The notes beneath the pieces are model-generated. The model was not told the DNA's origin. It saw only the letters and a list, made by a program, of their open reading frames with translations, and made no database searches. Both the position numbers and the translations under genes were made by a program. This document shows, one piece after another, positions 5,991 to 11,895 of a stretch of DNA of 24,647 nucleotides. This DNA comes from Patescibacteria group bacterium (GTDB taxonomy: Bacteria; Patescibacteriota; Minisyncoccia; Phycocordibacterales; SBAW01). The stretch lies in contig JAGWIT010000009.1 of assembly GCA_028866155.1 (NCBI GenBank), forward strand, positions 1-24,647. The letters run 5' to 3'. Every line of letters begins with the position of its first letter. Position 1 is the stretch's first letter.

Positions 5991-7328
5991 TTATTGTTCC
6001 CTATCGGTCATACAATTTTTGAGTTCCTCCTGCACGACCTTTTTGTCGCTCCATGGTTCTTTGGCGCCTTTGGCGCCCATGAGGTAGGGGTCGGTGCCTT
6101 TGCCGGTGACCAAAACGGTAATTTCGTTTTGGTCACCCTGAGCTTGTCGGAGGGTGAACGCTTCTTTGAGCGCCTCGCGGATGGCTTCGCGGCGATTGAG
6201 CACCATGCGGGGTTTGACGCGCGTGAATCCGCCTGCCACCTCGTCGATTATTTTTTGAGGGTCTTCGTCATAGGGGTCTTCGTTGGTGAGGTAGGCGCTG
6301 TCGCAGAACTCATCGGCGATTTTGCCGAGAGCCGGGCGCTTCCAGGTGTCGCGGCCGCCGCCGGTTGAGCCGAGCACGCAGATCAATCTAGGAGCGACGC
6401 TCTTAGAACCTAAGAGCGACGCTCCTAGGTTTGAGGAGTAGGTTTCATACAGCGCGCGCAAAGAGTCGGGCGTGTGCGCGTAGTCGACCACCACCACGAA
6501 GGGCTGGCCCGCCTCGACGCGCTCGGCGCGACCGGCTATGGGGCCGATGTGTTCGAGCGCTTTTTTCATCGTGCTGGTCTCAACGCCCATCGCGTCGCAC
6601 AGGGTCATGGCGGCGAGGATATTTTTGAGATTAAAAACGCCGGGCAAGGGCACAGTGAACAGCTCCTGTCGCCGCCCCGGCCGGGCAGGCCACACGAAGC
6701 GCACGCTCTTGTCGTCGGCATTGTACGGTTCGGCGTCTTTGAGAGAGAACGGCGCTTTGATCTCGACATCGATATTCAAAAAATCTTTGCCGTAGGTGTC
6801 GTCGGCATTGGCGACGACGATGCGCGGCCGCTTGGGCGACCGGGCAAGTGCGCGGGCCAAGGACAACTTGGCGTCAACATAGTGCTCAAGCCCGCCGTGC
6901 GACTCGATGTGCTCGGGCGCGAGGTTGGTGAACACGAGCGCATCAAGCGCCAGCCCGGAGTGGCGGAATTGCTTGGCGCCTTCGGAGGTCATCTCAATGA
7001 CCGCGTGCGTCGCGCCCTTGCCGACCGCTTGGCGCAAAAACTTTTGCAAAAAAAAGCGCCCCGGCATCGTCATTTTAAAAAGGTTCGGCTCGCTCTCTTT
7101 GCCAACGGCAAAGCGGATGGTCGAGGCGAGCGCCACCGTGTGTCCGGCTTCGGCAAGGATTGCCGCTATCAGTTCGGATGTTGTCGACTTGCCCTTGGTG
7201 CCGGTCACGCCGATAACAAACAGCTTGCGTGACGGGGAGCGGTAGATGAGTGCGCCCAAAATAGCCAAGCAATAATGATAGGCGTTAAGCAGAGGGGCAG
7301 GGGTGATCGATTTGATGAACTGCTTCAT
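5991..7328 (-). CDS. murE: MurE-type Mur ligase lacking the N-terminal domain, with in-frame repeat insertions
   Basis: Mur ligases use ATP to add amino acids to UDP-MurNAc peptides in peptidoglycan synthesis. This 445-residue protein has the ATP-binding loop GVTGTKGKSTT (about 40-50). It also has FTNLAPEHIESHG with a downstream KLSL (the carbamylated-lysine region), VDYAHTPDSL, and the C-terminal TNEDPYDEDP. The MurE DNPR motif of mDAP-adding enzymes is replaced by EDPYDEDP, so I do not name the amino acid added. The P-loop is at residue 42 rather than about 110. The usual UDP-binding domain 1 is therefore missing, and the start holds a hydrophobic stretch instead. Two repeats (6134-6156 and 6388-6428) add residues in frame, and a third, PARPGRR near 6671-6690, may be another. 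The start overlaps the ruvA stop by four bases. Confidence 0.85.
   Translation of the reverse strand: MKQFIKSITPAPLLNAYHYCLAILGALIYRSPSRKLFVIGVTGTKGKSTTSELIAAILAEAGHTVALASTIRFAVGKESEPNLFKMTMPGRFFLQKFLRQAVGKGATHAVIEMTSEGAKQFRHSGLALDALVFTNLAPEHIESHGGLEHYVDAKLSLARALARSPKRPRIVVANADDTYGKDFLNIDVEIKAPFSLKDAEPYNADDKSVRFVWPARPGRRQELFTVPLPGVFNLKNILAAMTLCDAMGVETSTMKKALEHIGPIAGRAERVEAGQPFVVVVDYAHTPDSLRALYETYSSNLGASLLGSKSVAPRLICVLGSTGGGRDTWKRPALGKIADEFCDSAYLTNEDPYDEDPQKIIDEVAGGFTRVKPRMVLNRREAIREALKEAFTLRQAQGDQNEITVLVTGKGTDPYLMGAKGAKEPWSDKKVVQEELKNCMTDREQ
6134..6156 (-). repeat. Dispersed repeat read in frame in the Mur ligase
   Basis: The plus-strand sequence runs from CACCCT (6134-6139) to AGGGTG (6151-6156), an inverted repeat around GAGCTTGTCGG. 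On the coding strand it yields TLRQAQGD, a peptide with no counterpart in typical Mur ligases. It is the same family as the element at the polA start (1202-1221), in opposite orientation. Confidence 0.7.
6388..6428 (-). repeat. Palindromic element inserted in frame in the Mur ligase
   Basis: Two 19-base arms (6388-6406 and 6410-6428) are inverted repeats with one internal mismatch and a 3-base loop. Each arm also contains the self-complementary GAGCGACGCTC. On the coding strand it gives the peptide NLGASLLGSKSVAPR between the VDYAHTPDSL helix and the LICVLGSTGGG strand. Known MurE proteins have a short connection there. Confidence 0.8.
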
Positions 7329-7903
7329 AGGGCCTTGAGCGCCGCCGCGAGCCGCTCGTTGACCGACCCCAGCGACGCGGGGACCGATTGTATCGCCTGC
7401 CGGCTTTCGTGGGCGCTGTATCCGAGCGCGAGCAGAGCCTCAACGAGCTCGGCGTCGTCGCCGTGCGAGCCGCGCGCGGTGCCGGACGCCGGCTCAAGCA
7501 CCACTTTGTCGCGCAACTCGACGACGATGCGCTCGGCGCTCTTTTTGCCGATGCCGAAGACCTTGGTGAGCGACGCGGCGTTGCCTCCCGCGATGCCGCG
7601 CTTGAGTACCGCTACTTCAGCGGTATTTAAAATATTTAAAGCCGATTTGGGGCCGATGCCCGAGACGCTCATTAACTGCTTGAAGAACGAAAGCTCTTCT
7701 TCGGACAAAAATCCATAGAGGTCTATCGCGTCTTCGCGTACCGCCGTGTGGACAAAAAGAGTGATACCCGCGCCGGGTGCTCCGGCAAGTTCGGCCAAAG
7801 CTCCTGCCGGTATGCGCACGCTGTAGCCCACGCCCCCGACCTCGATAATCGCCTGCCCGCCTTCTGTCGTGCCGTCAAACCGTCCGGTAAGCTTGCCTAT
7901 CAT
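7325..7903 (-). CDS. ruvA: Holliday junction DNA helicase subunit RuvA
   Basis: RuvA binds four-way junctions as a tetramer and loads the RuvB motor for branch migration. The 192-residue protein has the N-terminal OB domain (MIGKLTGRFDG, GGVGYSVRIP) and the double helix-hairpin-helix domain (MSVSGIGPKSALNIL and VFGIGKKSAERIVVELRDK). The C-terminal RuvB-binding domain III (AELVEALLALGYSAHESRQAI) follows. Length and order are normal. Its stop overlaps the Mur ligase start by four bases (ATGA), so the two are translationally coupled. RuvB and RuvC are not in the window. Confidence 0.96.
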   Translation of the reverse strand: MIGKLTGRFDGTTEGGQAIIEVGGVGYSVRIPAGALAELAGAPGAGITLFVHTAVREDAIDLYGFLSEEELSFFKQLMSVSGIGPKSALNILNTAEVAVLKRGIAGGNAASLTKVFGIGKKSAERIVVELRDKVVLEPASGTARGSHGDDAELVEALLALGYSAHESRQAIQSVPASLGSVNERLAAALKAL

Positions 7904-7941
7904 TAGTTAACTATGAACGATAACTACAATGAAAACAACAG

Positions 7942-7977
7942 TTGTATTTATTATACGTGTTGTGCTAGTATCCCCAG
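7942..7977 (+). promoter_or_regulatory. rpsT promoter with leaderless start
   Basis: TTGTAT (7942-7947) and TAGTAT (7966-7971) are separated by 18 bases, and the -10 ends six bases before the rpsT ATG. Transcription would begin at about the A of the ATG. No Shine-Dalgarno sequence is present. Confidence 0.6.
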
Positions 7978-8223
7978 ATGGCAATTACAAAAGGCGCCAA
8001 GAAAGCACACCGTCAAAGCTTGCGCAAAAAGCGCTTTAATGATGCGCGCAAAGCGGCAATGCGCGCTACCCTCAAGGCGGCGCGGGGCGCCCAAAAGGGC
8101 GACACCAAGTCGCTCGCGGCAGCCTACAAAGCGATAGACAAGGCGCTCAAGTCGGGCCTCATAAAGAAAAACACCGCCGCCCGCCGGAAGCGCAAGGTCG
8201 CCAAACTCCTTTCGACAAAATAA
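7978..8223 (+). CDS. rpsT: 30S ribosomal protein S20
   Basis: The 81-residue, strongly basic, all-helical protein starts MAITKGAKKAHRQSLRKK. It contains the S20 pattern of Lys/Arg-rich helices, ending IKKNTAARRKRKVAKLLS, which corresponds to the family's highly conserved NxAARxKSRL region. The length is near normal (about 85). S20 binds 16S rRNA early in 30S assembly. The gene is a single unit with its own promoter and converges on tRNA-Arg. Confidence 0.95.
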   Translation: MAITKGAKKAHRQSLRKKRFNDARKAAMRATLKAARGAQKGDTKSLAAAYKAIDKALKSGLIKKNTAARRKRKVAKLLSTK

Positions 8224-8240
8224 TCCCTTCTCTTCCTTTG

Positions 8241-8312
8241 TGCTTCCGGCAGGAATCGAACCTGCATCTCCTCCTTCGGAGGGAGGTGTTCTATCCATTG
8301 GACTACGGAAGC
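8241..8312 (-). tRNA. tRNA-Arg (anticodon CCG)
   Basis: The minus-strand cloverleaf has the acceptor stem GCTTCCG/CGGAAGC with discriminator A. The anticodon stem is CCTCC/GGAGG around loop CTCCGAA (anticodon CCG). The T arm is GCAGG-TTCGATT-CCTGC. The D stem has one C-A mismatch. CCA is not encoded. Confidence 0.93.
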
Positions 8313-8402
8313 TAATGCTTTTTGAGATTATCAAACTAAATGCTTTATAGCGAATGTATGGCCGGAACCGGGGCGAAGCAGTGCTCCCGCTCGTCAGGCT
8401 TT

Positions 8403-8439
8403 AAGAAAAGAAAAACGCCAGTTGTGGGGGGCAACTGGC
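8403..8439 (-). terminator. Rho-independent terminator of the orphan gene at 8447-8809
   Basis: On the minus strand GCCAGTTG and CAACTGGC form a perfect 8-bp stem around a C-rich loop, followed by GTTTTTCTTTTC. It starts eight bases past the stop of the upstream gene. Confidence 0.85.
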
Positions 8440-8446
8440 AAACCCG

Positions 8447-8809
8447 TTACTGTTGGAAATCATGCTTGATGTGCAGGGAAGTTGCGTTACAAGTGTCGGC
8501 ATATTTCCTCACTTCCTCCTTAACGATGCCGCACACCGAACGTTCGAACACCGTGCAATTGACTTGCTTCTTGCCAGCTCCGATAAAGAAATCATCGTGT
8601 ATGGTTAGGATCTTGCGAGGGGGCTTGCGCGGAATGATGCCAAGCCAGTATTTCTTCTCAGCGAGATAGTAGGATGAGTGCCGAAGAAGAAAGGCTTCGT
8701 ACTCGAACGACGCTTCTTCATACCCAACTTCAAGACGATTGACGAAGTAGGGTTGAACGCGCTCGCGGATACGATTGAGCATATCCCATAGCGCTTGGCG
8801 ATTCGGCAT
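8447..8809 (-). CDS. Hypothetical 120-residue protein
   Basis: I do not recognise this protein. It is mostly hydrophilic, with aromatic-rich central strands (YFVNRLEVGYEEASFEYEAF, then KYWLGIIPRKPPRKILTIHDDFF) and a C-terminal part with three cysteines and LHIKHDF. No signal or membrane segment is visible. Three things support a real gene. A GGGGAG Shine-Dalgarno lies at normal distance before the ATG, a TATGAT box lies farther upstream, and a strong terminator follows the stop. The presence of a Shine-Dalgarno and a leader sets it apart from the leaderless genes around it and may mark it as an acquired gene. Confidence 0.6.
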   Translation of the reverse strand: MPNRQALWDMLNRIRERVQPYFVNRLEVGYEEASFEYEAFLLRHSSYYLAEKKYWLGIIPRKPPRKILTIHDDFFIGAGKKQVNCTVFERSVCGIVKEEVRKYADTCNATSLHIKHDFQQ

Positions 8810-8926
8810 CTTGCTCTCCCCGTTAGCGTCTTGAGTGAAGAACGTATCAGCGGCAACTGTATCATATAGAAAACGTTTTATGAAGTTTTTGAAATATAAA
8901 GAGTCTCGCTAGGTCTCACTACTTTG

Positions 8927-8998
8927 TGCTCCCGCCAGGAATCGAACCTGGATCGCAAGCTCCGCAAGCTTGCATTCTATCCGTTGAAATACGGGAGC
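8927..8998 (-). tRNA. tRNA-Arg (anticodon GCG)
   Basis: The minus-strand cloverleaf has acceptor stem GCTCCCG/CGGGAGC with discriminator A. The anticodon stem is CAAGC/GCTTG, perfectly paired, around the 7-base loop TTGCGGA. U33 and anticodon GCG fit, and C35 supports arginine identity. The T arm is CCAGG-TTCGATT-CCTGG. Bacteria usually read CGC/CGU with an ACG (inosine) tRNA, so the G34 is notable. CCA is not encoded. Confidence 0.88.
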
Positions 8999-9026
8999 GA
9001 AATTAACGAGAACGACTAGAACAATA

Positions 9027-9084
9027 AACAATAAATACAATAAATACAATCTACGCTTTCATTGTACTTATTGTATGTATTGTA
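9027..9084. repeat. AT-rich long inverted repeat with internal tandem repeats
   Basis: The 24-base arms 9027-9050 and 9061-9084 pair with three non-Watson-Crick positions, one of them a possible G-U pair, around a 10-base loop. Each arm is itself built of tandem ACAATAAAT-like units. It lies between the stop of the membrane protein gene at 9095 and tRNA-Arg, both on the minus strand. It may act as a processing or termination signal, but no long T-run follows. Confidence 0.6.
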
Positions 9085-9094
9085 CCGGTCGTTT

Positions 9095-9568
9095 TTAGAG
9101 GCCGAATAACTCAGCCAAGTATTCGCCGAAGTGCGGCTCCTGCTCCTTCTCTTCAACCACGCGTTTGAGCATCGAGTGCACTTGGCCGGCCTGAGCGATG
9201 CTCTCAAGCGGGAGCGTAACATGCGGGCTCATAATGCCGCTGGTCATCAAATAGAGACGCGGATCCTCGGGGTGCCTATCGACCCAAAACGACTTGAGCG
9301 ATTTAAAGGGGTAGAGCGTGCCGTCGATGGCGACACCGCGGCTGTCTATCCGCACGCCGTGCTCGCGCGGCCCGCGCGCCAGAAGCGCGCCGATTGAGCC
9401 CGCGCCGATGACGAGGATAAGGGCAAAAAGGAGATTGCCGAGCCAGATTGAAATCGCCGCGGCAACGAACGTGATGACGCCGAGCCCCCAATACCAGTCG
9501 GCCGTGCGCTCCTTGTGCATGTGCGTGATGACATCCCAGGAGATTGTTTGTCCTTGAGCCTCGGGCAT
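9095..9568 (-). CDS. Membrane protein with two TM helices and a C-terminal PH-like domain, function unknown
   Basis: The 157-residue product has a soluble start (MPEAQGQTISWDVITHMHKER). Two adjacent transmembrane segments follow (about 27-45 and 47-66), then a soluble domain with alternating strands (VRIDSRGVAIDGTLYPFKSLKSFWV). That domain resembles small membrane-anchored bacterial PH-like proteins. The last 25 residues are acidic. I do not know a function. The ATG at 9568 is chosen because it follows a TATACT box by nine bases. The longer frame to 9646 would run through the promoter and into the divergent gene. Confidence 0.65.
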   Translation of the reverse strand: MPEAQGQTISWDVITHMHKERTADWYWGLGVITFVAAAISIWLGNLLFALILVIGAGSIGALLARGPREHGVRIDSRGVAIDGTLYPFKSLKSFWVDRHPEDPRLYLMTSGIMSPHVTLPLESIAQAGQVHSMLKRVVEEKEQEPHFGEYLAELFGL

Positions 9569-9577
9569 TACACTAAT

Positions 9578-9585
9578 AGTATACT
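9578..9585. promoter_or_regulatory. Palindromic bidirectional -10 box
   Basis: AGTATACT is its own reverse complement, so it offers TATACT on both strands. Going right, six bases separate the box from the ATG at 9592. Going left, nine bases separate it from the ATG at 9568. The two genes appear to share one melting element. Confidence 0.55.
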
Positions 9586-9591
9586 GCATAT

Positions 9592-10488
9592 ATGTCGCCC
9601 GAAAGCGCCCCAAAATTTGCTGTGGAAAGCCTGTCGACAGAAGCACTTGAAGACATCAACCATCGCATCGATTTTATCCTCGAACAGCACGAACCCTTGC
9701 GCGATAAATGGGAAAGTCTTATCGAGGGTCTTACTCCCCCAAACCAGCTGAACCGTCTTGAGGACTTGGCCCGCAAGCGCCGAGAGGCTCTCCCGCCGCG
9801 CCCGTATATATCCGAAAAATTATTGATTACCAAAGAAGTTCCCGAAAAAGCCAGGCTCTTGTTTGAGAAAAATTTTCAAGAAGTTATTGCCGGCACGCAG
9901 GAGGTCGATCGCGGATACAACGGCCGCATTATGGAATATCCTGATGCAGAAGATGATAAAAAGGTCGTATACAAGATACTCATACGGCATCCCATCGGCG
10001 AACAGAACGACCTGCTCTCTGAAGCGAGCTATTTGGCGGACCTATATGCATTGTCGCAAAAGAACAAAGATCTTCGTATTGGTGTTCCGCAGCCTTTTTA
10101 TTGCGCGACGCTTACCAACGCGCGGCTTATTGCCATGCAAAAAGTGCCCGGTGTTTCGGTAGAAAATGTTTTAAAACAGAAGTTGCCGTTGCCTAAGGAG
10201 TATGACCTCGCATTGCTTGAAGAAAGCTTATTAGCGTTTGTAGGTCGCATTAATGCCGCAGGATTTCATCACAATGATTTGCGGGTGGGGAATGTCATGC
10301 TTAATCTGGAGCGCGAGGATAGTGAGCCTCTCGCCCACATCGTTGATACCGGTAACGCCAAATGGATTCCGAGTTCTAAATTAAAGGGTGAAATTGACAA
10401 TACAACAGATAGTGTTATGATTAAAAAGGTAGTAGAGACTCTGCGGCTTTATCGGGAGCGTCAACAAACAACAGAGGAACAAAAATGA
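9592..10488 (+). CDS. Atypical protein kinase-like / phosphotransferase-fold protein
   Basis: The 298-residue protein has a helical N-terminal region (1-95), then a kinase-like core. VVYKIL carries the candidate ATP-binding lysine (K128) and LLSEASYL the helix-C glutamate (E144). A hinge-like segment RLIAMQKVPGVSVENVL follows. The catalytic loop GFHHNDLRVGNVML gives D229 and N234. HIVDTGNAK puts DTG where DFG normally stands (D252). This fits RIO/ABC1/APH-like small kinases rather than eukaryotic-type Hanks kinases. The activation segment is very short, and the substrate is unknown. The promoter is the palindromic -10 box, leaderless. The stop overlaps the next gene's ATG (ATGA), so the small protein downstream may be its partner or substrate. 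Confidence 0.72.
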   Translation: MSPESAPKFAVESLSTEALEDINHRIDFILEQHEPLRDKWESLIEGLTPPNQLNRLEDLARKRREALPPRPYISEKLLITKEVPEKARLLFEKNFQEVIAGTQEVDRGYNGRIMEYPDAEDDKKVVYKILIRHPIGEQNDLLSEASYLADLYALSQKNKDLRIGVPQPFYCATLTNARLIAMQKVPGVSVENVLKQKLPLPKEYDLALLEESLLAFVGRINAAGFHHNDLRVGNVMLNLEREDSEPLAHIVDTGNAKWIPSSKLKGEIDNTTDSVMIKKVVETLRLYRERQQTTEEQK

Positions 10489-10685
10489 TAGCCGCGACAA
10501 AAGATTTAGTGGACATAGTGCGCGAAAGTTTAAAAAACAAATCTGCGCATGCCGATGGCATTATCCCCATCGACTCAATGGGCCGACACTTCTGCTCACT
10601 CCAGCAAATACAGGATGTGTCGTACAAGCAGCTCTTCGCGTTGCCGGTTGACGACAAAGAAGTATTTGTCTACTTCAAACTATAA
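10485..10685 (+). CDS. Small protein translationally coupled to the kinase-like gene
   Basis: The 66-residue product has an amphipathic N-terminal helix (IAATKDLVDIVRESLKNK), then short strands ending VDDKEVFVYFKL. There is no recognised domain, signal or membrane segment. Its ATG overlaps the kinase stop by four bases, and a rho-independent terminator follows the stop at once. It therefore ends a two-gene operon and is likely to function with the kinase. The SLQQI-(Q/D)xxS region has several Ser and Tyr residues that could be phosphoacceptors. That is speculation. Confidence 0.6.
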   Translation: MIAATKDLVDIVRESLKNKSAHADGIIPIDSMGRHFCSLQQIQDVSYKQLFALPVDDKEVFVYFKL

Positions 10686-10712
10686 GTCCCGCATCAGGCG
10701 GGCTTTTTCTTT
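10686..10712 (+). terminator. Rho-independent terminator after the kinase operon
   Basis: CCCGC (10688-10692) and GCGGG (10698-10702) form a GC stem, followed by CTTTTTCTTT. It begins at the stop codon of the small gene. Confidence 0.8.
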
Positions 10713-10754
10713 GCAGGTGCATCAACAAAAGAAACAGTGTATTCTCTCACCATT

Positions 10755-10839
10755 GGAGAGGTGGCGGAGTGGTCTAACGCGCCGGTCTTGAAAACCGGAG
10801 TGCCGCAAGGCACCGTGAGTTCGAATCTCACCCTCTCCG
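10755..10839 (+). tRNA. tRNA-Ser (anticodon TGA)
   Basis: The acceptor stem is GGAGAGG/CCTCTCC with discriminator G. The anticodon stem is CCGGT/ACCGG around loop CTTGAAA (anticodon TGA). The long variable arm, GTGCC-GCAA-GGCAC, is typical of class II tRNA-Ser. The T arm is GTGAG-TTCGAAT-CTCAC. CCA is not encoded. Confidence 0.97.
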
Positions 10840-10910
10840 CATTGACAATTTATTATCGGCATGTTCCCGCAATGCCGATGCTTTGGCGTGACCCGCAAAC
10901 CCCGCGCGAC

Positions 10911-10916
10911 TATACT
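10911..10916 (+). promoter_or_regulatory. -10 box (TATACT) for the DUF4238 gene
   Basis: TATACT ends ten bases before the GTG at 10927. The position favours that GTG over the in-frame ATG at 10861, which lies upstream of the box. No good -35 is visible at 16-18 bases. Confidence 0.4.
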
Positions 10917-10926
10917 TACTCCTGCC

Positions 10927-11895
10927 GTGGGAAAGAAAAACAAAAAGAAGAATAAGGGACCGCGCGATCAACACTTCGTGCCGCGCTGCTATCTCTCGGA
11001 ATTTGCCGATCCCAACACCCCTCTTGGACAAGAGCCGTATGTGTGGGTATTTGATAAAGATGGCAAAAACCCGCGCAAGCGAGCGCCCAAAAACATCTTC
11101 ACCGAAACCCATCTATATACTTTTGAGTTCAACGGCGAGAAGGATTTCTCTATGGAGCAAAGTCTCTCCACCATTGAGGCCAAGTATGCCTATATTTTTC
11201 GGCACAAAATCAAGCAAAAGAAGCCCTTGACCGAGACGGAGCACGCCTACCTGTGCGCGTTCGTCGCGGCGCAGATGGTGCGCACTCCCCGTTTTAAGGA
11301 GAATCAAGAAAACTTCATCCAGCAGCTTATCGACCACGGCACCCAAATGGCGCTCGCGCATGGCGTCACCGACTCGCCACAAGTGCGTCAATGGATGGAG
11401 TATAAAAAGAACGCGCACAAGATCCAAATGATGGATAGCATCCCGTACATCGCGAACATACTATTGCAAATGAGTGTGGCGTTTCTCTGTATCAAAGCTC
11501 CGAGCAAGCACTGGTTCATCACTTCGGATGATCCTTGCGTTTTTTTCAATCCGGATCTTCAGTGGCAGCGATTTTATGGCCCCGGCTTCGGTCAGCAAAA
11601 CGTACAACTCACGCTCGCGCTCAGTCCGGAGGTAACAGTGATGTTCACATGGGCGAACTTTCGCGGCTACTCGTATGTGAGCGGCGGTAATGTTGAGAGT
11701 ATGCTCAACCGCATGACACGCTTTCACTCAAATAAAGAATTCATATCTCCATACCCCAAGAAAAAATGGATTTGGTTTAGCCGCGTACCACTCGACCCGT
11801 TCTTCCTTTGGAAGGTAGTGAAGAATGAAACAAAGATGCGGCTTCACAAGCTCCACAACCGATGGCGCTACCGCAAAATGTATGCCAAACGATAA
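10927..11895 (+). CDS. DUF4238-like protein
   Basis: About 322 residues. After a very basic start (GKKNKKKNKGPRDQ) comes HFVPRCYLSEFAD, close to the HYVPxFYLxxF signature of DUF4238. It is followed by VWVFDKDG and the central HWFITSDDPCVFF, which matches the family's FxTSDxP motif, and later a FHSNKEFISPYPKKK segment. The family's biochemical role is not known to me. No membrane segment or signal is obvious. The start is a choice: GTG at 10927 follows a TATACT box, while ATG at 10861 would add 22 residues encoded by the promoter region. It heads a three-gene unit, and the next gene starts 14 bases before its stop. Base composition is more AT-rich than the housekeeping genes to the left. Confidence 0.75.
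   Translation: MGKKNKKKNKGPRDQHFVPRCYLSEFADPNTPLGQEPYVWVFDKDGKNPRKRAPKNIFTETHLYTFEFNGEKDFSMEQSLSTIEAKYAYIFRHKIKQKKPLTETEHAYLCAFVAAQMVRTPRFKENQENFIQQLIDHGTQMALAHGVTDSPQVRQWMEYKKNAHKIQMMDSIPYIANILLQMSVAFLCIKAPSKHWFITSDDPCVFFNPDLQWQRFYGPGFGQQNVQLTLALSPEVTVMFTWANFRGYSYVSGGNVESMLNRMTRFHSNKEFISPYPKKKWIWFSRVPLDPFFLWKVVKNETKMRLHKLHNRWRYRKMYAKR

Noticed and set aside
6474..7232. 252-codon open frame antisense to the Mur ligase
   Set aside because: The Mur ligase frame carries all family motifs. This frame is a compositional shadow with no recognisable features.
8605..8865. 86-codon minus-strand frame overlapping the orphan gene
   Set aside because: It is out of frame with the one that has the Shine-Dalgarno sequence and correct distance to the terminator.
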